Below, piece by piece: positions 47,396 to 54,653 of a stretch of 64,000 bases of DNA. How positions within the stretch are numbered: the first letter of the stretch is position 1; each line of letters begins with the position of its first letter. The translations under genes were made by a program, and so were the position numbers. The DNA comes from Bacillus inaquosorum KCTC 13429 (GTDB lineage: Bacteria; Bacillota; Bacilli; Bacillales; Bacillaceae). Under the pieces are notes generated by a model. That model had not been told where the DNA came from. It did no database searches and worked only from the letters and a program-made list of their open reading frames with translations. The DNA lies in assembly GCF_000332645.1 (NCBI RefSeq), contig NZ_AMXN01000001.1, positions 682,001 through 746,000 of the forward strand, read 5' to 3'.

Positions 47396-47424
47396 ATATT
47401 ACCATCTGATATTGAAATAGTCAA
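47396..47424 (-). promoter_or_regulatory. Strong sigma-A promoter for the reverse transcriptase leader
   Basis: On the minus strand the -35 TTGACT (47419-47424), a 17-bp spacer ending in an extended TGG (47402-47404) and the -10 TAATAT (47396-47401) predict a start near 47389. Confidence 0.75.
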
Positions 47425-47564
47425 AAAAGTCAATCAAAAGTCATTATGTTTTGACCAATGATCTGGAATAAAGTTTCTTGAAAAATATAAAATTAAATTT
47501 TGCGGTTTAGGCGTCATATTAACTACGGAGAATCTGTTCCCTAATAATTGAGAGGAGTAAATAT

Positions 47565-48602
47565 ATGAGTTTTTTATTTTTAGAGGATGATGATCTTCAA
47601 ATGATTTGGGATTCAATTAATAATACTCAACTAGTATTCCACCCAGTATATGCACCAATTGGATCGATTGATTACTCTGAATTTCTAACATTAAACGAAG
47701 AAAAAGAAGTTTCTTTAATTCTAGATAGGAACCTTTTTAGTAGTTTATTGTCTCTTGCTAAAAATGGTGATCTAAAAGACACTAAAGAAAAAAGAATGAT
47801 TGCTCTTTTAATGTTATGGACTCAAATGAAACAGGTTCCAATTAGTGCTGGATTAGCAATAATGGAAAATGCATCAAGATACAACGATTCTTATAATGCT
47901 AAAATAGAGCTAAATAACTTTAATGATATTTTCGATTTTTATCCACCTCAGATTTGGTTAAATTTAGCTAATGGCACAATAGACCAGATTCCTAAGTGTA
48001 ACCTTTTCAATATTCCATATGAAAATTCAATCACTTATCATGAAACTAATGATCACTTTCTAATGAATTATGCCAGCATGTTGCATTTAGTTAATATATA
48101 TCGAGACTCTGATATGAATCCTTTAGAAAAATTATTAGAATTCCTAAGTTGGAACTTTGAAAATTTGCTCATCTCTCAATATATAAATACATATCTTGTT
48201 ATGTTATTTTCCAATCAAAATGGTATCAAAGCACCCAAACACGCTAATAGCGATATATTAGAAAGAATTGAAAAAGGTTGTATGAATCAAGCCTGGGATT
48301 TAACCTATCTATCATATTGGAGTACACTTTATTGGAATGAATCAAAAATGCATGAGGTTTTTTTATTTGCTACCGCTGATACTTTGTTAAAAAAAATTTT
48401 TATCAACACACATAATGGAGGAGGTTTATTTAATTTAATAAATGTTGTTTTTCCTAGAAGAAGTGCTGAGAGAATAATTCAATTCTATATTGAAAAAACA
48501 AGAAACAGAACAAAACCTGATTTTGGGGATAATCCAACTCAATATTTCAAATCTTTAATTGAGAAAGAAAAAAAGCATTTGAAACAATCTGTAGGTTTAT
48601 AA
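47565..48602 (+). CDS. Unknown protein of the cassette, possibly PIN-like at the N-terminus
   Basis: A 345-residue soluble protein that I do not recognise. Near residues 48-110 the pattern SLILDRNLFSSLLSLAKNGD...MIALLMLWTQMKQVPISAGLAIMENASRYND resembles the N-terminal Asp and following Glu/Asp positions of PIN-like nuclease domains, but this is only pattern matching. The rest is helical with many Asn, Tyr and Trp residues and no membrane segment. The ATG follows GAGAGGAG. It is divergent from the reverse transcriptase and lies inside the same direct repeats, so it probably belongs to the same system (regulator, RNase or antitoxin). Confidence 0.7.
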   Translation: MSFLFLEDDDLQMIWDSINNTQLVFHPVYAPIGSIDYSEFLTLNEEKEVSLILDRNLFSSLLSLAKNGDLKDTKEKRMIALLMLWTQMKQVPISAGLAIMENASRYNDSYNAKIELNNFNDIFDFYPPQIWLNLANGTIDQIPKCNLFNIPYENSITYHETNDHFLMNYASMLHLVNIYRDSDMNPLEKLLEFLSWNFENLLISQYINTYLVMLFSNQNGIKAPKHANSDILERIEKGCMNQAWDLTYLSYWSTLYWNESKMHEVFLFATADTLLKKIFINTHNGGGLFNLINVVFPRRSAERIIQFYIEKTRNRTKPDFGDNPTQYFKSLIEKEKKHLKQSVGL

Positions 48603-48676
48603 TCTTTCAACTGTATTAACTAATGTCATTCCCTTTGTTGTAAATTCAAATATAAAGTACAAACTTTAATATAACC

Positions 48677-48715
48677 AAAACAGGCCCCCCAATTAATAGG
48701 GAAGGGACTGTTTTT
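48677..48715 (+). terminator. Terminator near the right end of the cassette
   Basis: AAAACAG and CTGTTTT enclose an inner CCC/GGG stem and are followed by T residues, after the unknown gene. Confidence 0.7.
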
Positions 48716-48725
48716 GTATACAGAT

Positions 48726-48738
48726 AAAACCTCATTTA
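48726..48738. repeat. Right terminal inverted repeat of the cassette
   Basis: AAAACCTCATTTA, the exact reverse complement of 44145-44157. Its last three bases coincide with the rlmH stop codon. Confidence 0.75.
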
Positions 48739-48753
48739 CTTATGATAAGGCTC
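48736..48753. repeat. rlmH-end copy of the direct repeat (attachment site)
   Basis: TTACTTATGATAAGGCTC, identical to 44114-44131. On the coding strand it encodes the last codons of RlmH (EPYHK and stop), so integration leaves the protein intact. Confidence 0.85.
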
Positions 48754-49215
48754 CCCACGATTAATCCGAAAAGCCCGATAAATCTGCTCAACTAGTATGA
48801 GACGCATCAACTGATGAGGAAACGTCATTTTTGAGAATGACAGCTTCTCATCCGCTCGCTTCATTACCGCGTCACTCAATCCGAGTGATCCGCCGATGAC
48901 GAAGGTGACTTTGCTTTTTCCATAAGTAGCCAGCTTATCTATTGTATCGGCTAGTTCTTCGGATGTTTTCATTTTTCCTTCGATGGCGAGGGCGATGACG
49001 TGGGCGTCGGGGCTGATTTTGGATAGGATACGGTCGCCTTCTTTGTCTTTTATGATTTTCATATCCTGGTCGCTTAGGTTTTCCGGCGCTTTTTCGTCCG
49101 GGAGTTCAATGATGTCGATTTTTGCGTAGGCCGAAAGTCGTTTGGTGTATTCTTCGATGCCTTGCTTGAGGTATTTTTCTTTTAGTTTTCCGATTGTCAC
49201 AATATTGATATTCAC
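48736..49215 (-). CDS. rlmH: 23S rRNA (pseudouridine1915-N3) methyltransferase RlmH
   Basis: A 159-residue SPOUT methyltransferase that methylates pseudouridine 1915 of 23S rRNA using S-adenosylmethionine. The knotted SAM site shows as [17 protein letters not shown] near residue 70, [15 protein letters not shown] near 98 and [35 protein letters not shown] at the end. It is the orthologue of YydA and of staphylococcal OrfX, the SCC target. The 3' end is reconstituted by the cassette and the protein is full length. Confidence 0.96.
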   Translation of the reverse strand: MNINIVTIGKLKEKYLKQGIEEYTKRLSAYAKIDIIELPDEKAPENLSDQDMKIIKDKEGDRILSKISPDAHVIALAIEGKMKTSEELADTIDKLATYGKSKVTFVIGGSLGLSDAVMKRADEKLSFSKMTFPHQLMRLILVEQIYRAFRINRGEPYHK

Positions 49216-49295
49216 AGGTCATCCCCACTTTAAAAACAAGTTATTCATATATGTTGTCCACAATTGTGGATATCTTTTCTGTATTTTGTGTAAGA

Positions 49296-49466
49296 TCATT
49301 CGTTCCCCACTATATATACTGCGGGGTCTCCACATAATTCACAGGCTGTGGATAAACTGTTAGTATGTTCGATTTTTCTGATTTCGGGCGGCAGCTCGTG
49401 GTCGTCTATGTACATATCCAGCACGGTTTCGATGTGTTCTTCACAGGAATAATACGTTTGTTTCAT
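49296..49466 (-). CDS. yyzF: Small CxxH/CxxC protein YyzF
   Basis: A 56-residue protein with CEEH near residue 8 and CELC near 44, a probable zinc site of the CxxH/CxxC family found next to rlmH in Bacillus. ATG 49466 is eight bases after GGAGG. Function unknown. Confidence 0.8.
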   Translation of the reverse strand: MKQTYYSCEEHIETVLDMYIDDHELPPEIRKIEHTNSLSTACELCGDPAVYIVGNE

Positions 49467-49650
49467 GTTCAAATCCTCCGATGGTTTCTTGCGTTTTTGC
49501 AAATATTCTCTTCCCAATATAACCTATTTATTCACATGTTAGTAGTGCTTCGGGCTGAGTTTTATCCACAATTCGACAAACAAGCTGTTGATGACTCTAT
49601 CTCGCTCGTATGTTAGGTTGGATGTAAACGATGTTTGGGGAGGTCTGCGT

Positions 49651-50061
49651 TTGCGCTTCAAATGGGTTTGGCTTTTTGTGATCATGCTGTTGCTTGCTGG
49701 GTGTCAGTCGTCTTATTGGGTGTTAGAGAAGGACCGGATTGATGAGGTTCCAGACATTAAAAGTTACGTGAAAGATCTCCAAATGCATGATGACGTAAAA
49801 GGATATCAAGTCTTTACCATTTCAGAAGGCAAAAAAATGGTTGTGGTGTCTCTCGGAATCAGCGATAAGGCTAAAAAGCTTGAGGTGTCAGACGTTAAAT
49901 TCTCGCCTAAAGAAACGATTGTAACTGTGACGCGAAAACCCGCTCCCAAGGCAAATGAGAAAAACCCTTATATTCTGATTGGACTGGACAAAATCGAAGG
50001 GGATTTAATCGTACAAGACGAATCAGGAGATCGCTTTGAAGAAACAGATTACCAGCAATAA
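49651..50061 (+). CDS. Putative lipoprotein
   Basis: A 136-residue protein with a short basic start, hydrophobic WLFVIMLLLAGC and a lipobox (LAGC) with lipidation Cys near residue 17, so it is likely anchored outside the membrane. The rest is a small beta-rich domain with repeated VV..LG and VTVTRKPAPKANEKNPYILIG. Start TTG 49651 is six bases after GGAGGT; longer in-frame starts lack support. It lies between yyzF and yycR, where 168 has an unknown gene (yycS by position). Function unknown. Confidence 0.7.
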   Translation: MRFKWVWLFVIMLLLAGCQSSYWVLEKDRIDEVPDIKSYVKDLQMHDDVKGYQVFTISEGKKMVVVSLGISDKAKKLEVSDVKFSPKETIVTVTRKPAPKANEKNPYILIGLDKIEGDLIVQDESGDRFEETDYQQ

Positions 50062-50093
50062 AGCCGGCGTTCCGAGAACGTCCGGCTTTTTCT
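50060..50093. terminator. Bidirectional terminator before yycR
   Basis: AAAGCCGGxGTTC pairs with GAACxTCCGGCTTT, then T residues. Confidence 0.85.
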
Positions 50094-50094
50094 C

Positions 50095-51306
50095 TTATTT
50101 CAGCGTTCCATGCGGGTCGATGACGAATTTTTTGGCTGCGCCTTTGTCGAAGTCACTGTAGCCTTTTGGCGCGTCGTCCAGAGAGATAACGGTGGCGTTG
50201 ACAGCTTTTGCGATTTGCGCTCTGCCGCTCAGGATCGCTTTCATCAAATTGCGGTTGTATGTCATGGCAGGCGTTTGTCCGGTGACGAAGGTGTGCGCTT
50301 TGACCCAGCCGAGTCCGAAGCGGATTTTTAGTGAGCCTGTTTTGGCGTCCGCATCCTTTGCACCGGGATCTTCGGTCACGTATAAGCCCGGAATGCCTAG
50401 GCTTCCGCCGACCTGGGTGACGTCCATGATCGAGTTCAGCACGGCAGCAGGCGCTTCTCCTTGATTGCCGTGTCCAGATGCTTCAAATCCGACACAGTCC
50501 ACTGCGGCATCCACGGTCGGTTCACCTAGTATTTGTTCAATTTGCTCGCCGAGGCGGTCGTGTTTTTGCACGTTGACCGTTTCACAGCCGAAGCTTCTCG
50601 CCTGTGCCAGTCTGTCTTCGTTCAAATCCCCGACAATGACTGTAGAAGCGCCAAGCAGCTGGGCGGAGTGTGCAGCGGCTAAGCCGACAGGTCCCGCTCC
50701 AGCGATATAGACGGTTGAACCTGTTTGCACGCCCGCTGTGTACGCCCCGTGAAAGCCAGTCGGAAAAATGTCGGATAACATGGTCAAATCGAGAATCTTT
50801 TCTAACGCCTGTTCTTTATCAGGGAATACCAAAAGCTGAAAATCAGCATACGGCACCATGACGTATTCCGACTGGCCGCCGACCCAGCCGCCCATATCGA
50901 CGTAGCCGTAAGCCGATCCCGGCCGGTCAGGATTGACATTCAGGCACACATGTGTTTTCTGCGTTTTGCACATCACACAGCGTCCGCAGGCAATATTGAA
51001 AGGAACGGATACAATGTCGCCTTTTTTGATAAATTCAACATCACGCCCCGTTTCAATGACTTCTCCGGTGATTTCATGCCCGAGCACCAAGCCTTCAGGT
51101 GCCGTTGTGCGGCCTCGCACCATGTGCTGGTCGCTTCCGCAGATGTTTGTTGTAATGACCTTCAAAATAACCCCATGCTCACATTTTCGGTTCACATTCG
51201 CCTTTGGAACGCCGGGCCCGTCCTTCAAGATTAACTCCGGATAACCGATATCCTCCACCGCTACAGTCCCTTTGCCTTTGTACACAACCGCTTTGTTTCC
51301 TGTCAA
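50095..51306 (-). CDS. yycR: Zinc alcohol/formaldehyde dehydrogenase-like protein YycR
   Basis: A protein of about 403 residues of the zinc-dependent medium-chain dehydrogenase family, similar to glutathione-independent formaldehyde dehydrogenases. Catalytic zinc ligands are in TTNICGSDQHMVRG and GHEITGEV. The structural zinc cluster is in ACGRCVMCKTQKTHVC and the NAD motif in VYIAGAGPVGLAAAHSA near residue 190. Start TTG 51306 sits seven bases after GGGAGG; the ATG at 51321 would be too close to that site. The substrate is inferred from family. Confidence 0.88.
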   Translation of the reverse strand: MTGNKAVVYKGKGTVAVEDIGYPELILKDGPGVPKANVNRKCEHGVILKVITTNICGSDQHMVRGRTTAPEGLVLGHEITGEVIETGRDVEFIKKGDIVSVPFNIACGRCVMCKTQKTHVCLNVNPDRPGSAYGYVDMGGWVGGQSEYVMVPYADFQLLVFPDKEQALEKILDLTMLSDIFPTGFHGAYTAGVQTGSTVYIAGAGPVGLAAAHSAQLLGASTVIVGDLNEDRLAQARSFGCETVNVQKHDRLGEQIEQILGEPTVDAAVDCVGFEASGHGNQGEAPAAVLNSIMDVTQVGGSLGIPGLYVTEDPGAKDADAKTGSLKIRFGLGWVKAHTFVTGQTPAMTYNRNLMKAILSGRAQIAKAVNATVISLDDAPKGYSDFDKGAAKKFVIDPHGTLK

Positions 51307-51383
51307 CGCCATTCCTCCCATTCATGTGTTTGGACTCTGCGTCCTTGAACATGACTTCGGTTCGGCATGACCCTTTCCCTTTT

Positions 51384-51554
51384 TCATGCCTGCTTTTTCT
51401 GTATTCTTACAACAACAAATATGCCAAGAAAACAGCCGATAATGGTTCCGAGGATATCCAGCCAATCTGCTTTACCTCCGTTTAACAGGAACATCGTAGC
51501 CGCCGAAATCAGACTGATGATAACCGCCAGAAGAATGACCCGTTTGGTGTGCAT
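51384..51554 (-). CDS. 56-residue two-segment membrane protein
   Basis: A short gene with an excellent AAAGGAGG six bases before its ATG. The peptide begins MHTKRVILLAVIISLISAA, has GGKADWLDILGTIIG in the middle and a second hydrophobic helix (GCFLGIFVVV), and ends RIQKKQA, so it is a hairpin membrane protein. It follows nothing closely and precedes yycR on the same strand. Function unknown. Confidence 0.7.
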   Translation of the reverse strand: MHTKRVILLAVIISLISAATMFLLNGGKADWLDILGTIIGCFLGIFVVVRIQKKQA

Positions 51555-51717
51555 ATGATTCCTCCTTTATCTGCATCCATTTTATATATTTATTTTACAA
51601 CAATTAACACTTTGTTTGTTTTAAAAGGCCATTCGAGATTTATCGTTTTGAACCACGTTTAGATGGAGGCTGGACAACGTTCTATCATTGATATGTATCA
51701 AATTGCGTAACAGAAAA

Positions 51718-51741
51718 AAGAGACTTCACAAGTCTCTTCAT
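51718..51741 (-). terminator. Terminator of the small membrane gene at 51763
   Basis: AGAGACTT and AAGTCTCT form a stem; on the minus strand T residues follow. Confidence 0.7.
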
Positions 51742-51762
51742 AAACAGCGATCAGTTGAAGAA

Positions 51763-52002
51763 TCATTTCCTGAGAAATAATGTGACAACACTGGTTACTA
51801 ACGCAATTGCAGTATAGAGCACAACCCAAAACAAAAATGAACTGTTACCAGATGCCAATGTAAACAACAAAATGATGCTCGCCATTAGGACAATGAGCGG
51901 CGCCACCCAAAATCTCTTAAATAAAAAATGACCCGCTATACCAAATACACCTGCGATGATCGGAAAACCAAAAACGATTAATAACACAGCGATGGCTCCC
52001 AT
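51763..52002 (-). CDS. 79-residue membrane protein (DUF2651-like)
   Basis: Two to three hydrophobic segments (IAVLLIVFGFPIIAGVFGIAG; APLIVLMASIILLF; FLFWVVLYTAIALVTSVV) with a basic end. The ATG is preceded by GGAGG, 8 bases upstream on the minus strand. It resembles small YbeF/DUF2651-type proteins and occupies the position of yycQ in 168, but I am not certain of the symbol. It lies 16 bases downstream of yycP, probably in the same transcript. Confidence 0.65.
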   Translation of the reverse strand: MGAIAVLLIVFGFPIIAGVFGIAGHFLFKRFWVAPLIVLMASIILLFTLASGNSSFLFWVVLYTAIALVTSVVTLFLRK

Positions 52003-52018
52003 ACTAACCTCCTTGCCC

Positions 52019-53182
52019 TTAAAACCCCTTCATCACCTCAAAATCATACAGCTTCAAATGACTCTTCGGCGTCACGATCTCCTTTACCTTCCCAATCTCT
52101 TTTTCCTTCACTTTCTTTCCGGTTTTCAGACTGTACTGTTCAATGTATGCAGGCTTGTTATAACTGTATGTGAAGAAATAAAGGCTGCTGCCTTTTTGGG
52201 TGATTTCTCTGAAATCGGCTTTCATTTTGTCTCGGGAAAGGGTGAAGGCGGTGCTTGTTTTTCCTGTCTTTGCATCGATTTTGTATCCCTTTCCGAAGCC
52301 GTCAATGAAGTACAAGTGCCCGTCATAAGGGAAAAAGCTTCTTTTAAAGCTGAAGGGCATGGAGCTGTATATCGTTTGTTCGTCGTTTTTGTATTCGGCG
52401 ATGTCGTGCAGCTCGACTTCGCCGCTTTTCTTGTTGATCTTGACCATTTGATAGAGATTGCGGGCTTTTTGGCCGCGAACCATAAAATAAACAGCCTGAT
52501 CGTCCACAGCAAGCTGGGATTCGACTGAGGCTCCTTCCCGGTACTGCCATTCCGTTATGATGTGGTAGGTGAGCTTCTTCTGATCTGCTTGAATCTGGAG
52601 GAGCTGATAGCCTTTTTCGTCAGCTGTCGGGATGAGTGCGTAAATGGCGCCGTTATGAAAACCCGAGGCTCGGATGTAGTAGGGGATGACGTCTTTTTTC
52701 CACTCTCCGTCCATTTGGCGGTACAGCTCTGAGCGGTACCCGTCTCCCTTTTTGTCGTAGCCTGAGTTGTATAAGGTGTAAAAGCCGTCCGTGTTTTGCA
52801 GAAAGCCCGCGCTGTCTCCGGTGTGCTGATAGCCTCTTTTATGGGAGCGCAAGCCGTTTTTGATCGTGTAAATCGTGTTTTTATCCTCCAGCATCACACT
52901 GTCGCCGTGTACCTTGGCTGAGCCCAGCTCAAGCCCCTTCATCTTAAAAGAAGACAGCGACCCGTTCTGGCTGATAAACAGGGCGTAGCTTTTCCCACCG
53001 CCAAATGCATCTTGATCCGCAGAGGATGAGAAATACAACAGGGCTTCTTTGTCATCCAGAAAATCGGCGTCTCTAAGATCCTGCTGACTCACGGCTTTAT
53101 GGCTTTTGAGAGGAGAAACAAAGACAAATAGTGCAATTCCTGCGAGAATCAGCAAGGCGATAGCGATCATCCTCTTTTTCAT
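52019..53182 (-). CDS. yycP: YycP, secreted or membrane-anchored beta-propeller-like protein
   Basis: A 387-residue protein with one N-terminal membrane segment (MIAIALLILAGIALFVFV) and a large extracytoplasmic part of repeating beta segments (ALYFSSSADQD, TIYTIKNGLR, AVYFMVRGQKARNLYQMVKI, HLYFIDGFGKGYKIDAKTGK), reminiscent of a beta-propeller. It is downstream of yycO, 10 bases apart, so probably an operon. Function unknown. Confidence 0.8.
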   Translation of the reverse strand: MKKRMIAIALLILAGIALFVFVSPLKSHKAVSQQDLRDADFLDDKEALLYFSSSADQDAFGGGKSYALFISQNGSLSSFKMKGLELGSAKVHGDSVMLEDKNTIYTIKNGLRSHKRGYQHTGDSAGFLQNTDGFYTLYNSGYDKKGDGYRSELYRQMDGEWKKDVIPYYIRASGFHNGAIYALIPTADEKGYQLLQIQADQKKLTYHIITEWQYREGASVESQLAVDDQAVYFMVRGQKARNLYQMVKINKKSGEVELHDIAEYKNDEQTIYSSMPFSFKRSFFPYDGHLYFIDGFGKGYKIDAKTGKTSTAFTLSRDKMKADFREITQKGSSLYFFTYSYNKPAYIEQYSLKTGKKVKEKEIGKVKEIVTPKSHLKLYDFEVMKGF

Positions 53183-53192
53183 ATCCTTCTCC

Positions 53193-53930
53193 TTAGTAAA
53201 TGGTCATGATGGTTGTCGTATAGGAAGAGCTGGTGATGTCGCGCGGATACACGCCTAAGCCTCCGTTGCTGTCGATATCAATGCCTGCTTTCAGCAAAAA
53301 GGCAGACCATAGGAGCTTTGAACAGTTTTTGGCGCCGTCATGGCCGGTATTTCTATTATTGACGAAGTTAAATGAGTATGGGTCGCCGACCTTTGATACC
53401 GCCCAGTCGGCAGCAGATGTTTTTTGAGATGAGGTGACGCTGACTGTTTGTATGATGGAGTTGTCTTCCACGTCTCTGGCATTGTAAGCGATCTGCCTGA
53501 CACCGTCGCTCGGGACAGATTCCACAATTTTGTCAGCGGCGGAGTACATGCCGACGTGGCCGTGATTGTAGTAGGCTGTGTAGGAGTTGGTGTAATAGAT
53601 ATTGCCTTTCGCACTTGTCGGGAGTTTTTTCGTGCCGGACGACCCGCCCATGACGGACATGCCACTTTCCTTGGCGAGTCTATCACCTTCTGCTTTATCA
53701 GCTGTGATTTCCTTATAGAACTGTTTCAGAATGACGTCTTGCTTTACGTGCTGCTGTTTGGCAATCTGACTGGCGGACTTCATGATTTCCTCCGGTGTCG
53801 TGCCTGGCTGCAGTGCGGCGATTTCTTCAGCATAGTTTGTGGTCTTTACGGCTTTCGCGGGAGAAACAAACAGGCCGCCGCACATTGTAAGCGCTACCAA
53901 AAACATTGACACCCGTTTCTTCAACTTCAT
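53193..53930 (-). CDS. yycO: YycO, secreted papain-like (YiiX/NlpC-type) putative hydrolase
   Basis: A 245-residue protein with a signal peptide (VSMFLVALTMCGGLFVSPAKA) and a C-terminal domain of the permuted papain/YaeF-YiiX type. GNIYYTNSYTAYYNHGHVGMYSAADKIVES near residue 110 holds the probable His, and DGAKNCSKLLWSAFLLKAGID near 200 the probable catalytic Cys. The domain may act on acyl or peptide bonds at the cell surface. The ATG follows AGAGGAG. It is upstream of yycP. Confidence 0.82.
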   Translation of the reverse strand: MKLKKRVSMFLVALTMCGGLFVSPAKAVKTTNYAEEIAALQPGTTPEEIMKSASQIAKQQHVKQDVILKQFYKEITADKAEGDRLAKESGMSVMGGSSGTKKLPTSAKGNIYYTNSYTAYYNHGHVGMYSAADKIVESVPSDGVRQIAYNARDVEDNSIIQTVSVTSSQKTSAADWAVSKVGDPYSFNFVNNRNTGHDGAKNCSKLLWSAFLLKAGIDIDSNGGLGVYPRDITSSSYTTTIMTIY

Positions 53931-54044
53931 TACAACTCCTCTTTTCTTGTGAATGTAGGAAAGGTGATTTCCTCACCCACATTATATTAGGAAAATAAGG
54001 AAAGTAACTAGGTCATTTACAGAATTTTTAGAAATCATTTACAG

Positions 54045-54071
54045 AAAAAAGGCCTTTATCAGGCCCTTTTC
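54045..54071 (-). terminator. Terminator of yycN
   Basis: AAAAGGCCT and AGGCCCTTTT (one mismatch) form a stem; on the minus strand it ends in T residues just after yycN. Confidence 0.65.
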
Positions 54072-54072
54072 G

Positions 54073-54543
54073 TTACAGCTTCTTGCTCATCACCACGTCC
54101 GTTTCTTGAAATCCGATTCGCTCATATAGCTTCCGCGCCGTCTGATTATGGGCAAAGACGTGTAGGGAAAGCTTCCGAATTCCCATGCTGCGAGCCGTCT
54201 GATCTAGTGCCGCCAATGCTTGCTTTGCGTAGCCCTTGCCGCGGTACGGTTCATATAACCCAAAGTCATAAATAAACGCTTCCTGCTGCGGATGCTCCGG
54301 CTCAGCATGGATCCAGAGCCAGCCAACGCTTTCCTTTTCATTCAGCGTAAGGCTCCATACATGGTGATGGAGTGTTTCCAGACCTTTCGGAAGCAGATTA
54401 GAAAAGGTCTGCTTAGACAGGCGCAGTGCGTCTTCAGGCTGCCAAGTTCCCGCTTTTACCTTTTCTTCGGCGTAATGCTTTGTTGTGTACGTGAGATAAG
54501 ACCGAAATTCTTCTGTCTGCATAGGGGTCAGTATGATTGTCAT
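54073..54543 (-). CDS. yycN: GNAT-family N-acetyltransferase YycN
   Basis: A 156-residue GNAT acetyltransferase. The acetyl-CoA loop is GLYEPYRGKGYAKQALAAL near residue 96, and the C-terminal LHVFAHNQTARKLYERIGFQETD is the typical final strand-helix. The ATG is preceded by AGGAGAG. The substrate is unknown. Confidence 0.88.
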   Translation of the reverse strand: MTIILTPMQTEEFRSYLTYTTKHYAEEKVKAGTWQPEDALRLSKQTFSNLLPKGLETLHHHVWSLTLNEKESVGWLWIHAEPEHPQQEAFIYDFGLYEPYRGKGYAKQALAALDQTARSMGIRKLSLHVFAHNQTARKLYERIGFQETDVVMSKKL

Positions 54544-54653
54544 ATCATCTCTCCTTCATATATTGACTAGAGGATTTTACATAAAATAGAAAGAGGTGTT
54601 ACTATCAGAATAAGCAACTGAGATTGATAAGACACTAGAGAAAGGAGTTTCAC

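Larger units (their letters stand above)
44114..48753. mobile_element. SCC-like cassette at the rlmH 3' end with caspase, reverse transcriptase and unknown gene
   Basis: The segment is bounded by an 18-bp perfect direct repeat, one copy being the rlmH stop-codon end. A 13-bp perfect inverted repeat lies just inside: TAAATGAGGTTTT (44145-44157) and AAAACCTCATTTA (48726-48738). Staphylococcal SCC elements integrate at the same gene end using Ccr serine recombinases and show direct plus inverted terminal repeats. The core here, GAGCCTTATCATAAGTAA on the rlmH coding strand, resembles the SCC attachment core. Contents are AT-rich: a caspase-like gene, a reverse transcriptase gene, an overlapping small ORF and an unknown gene. 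No ccr gene is present, so movement would need a recombinase supplied in trans. The boundaries are seen; the mechanism is inferred. Confidence 0.75.
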
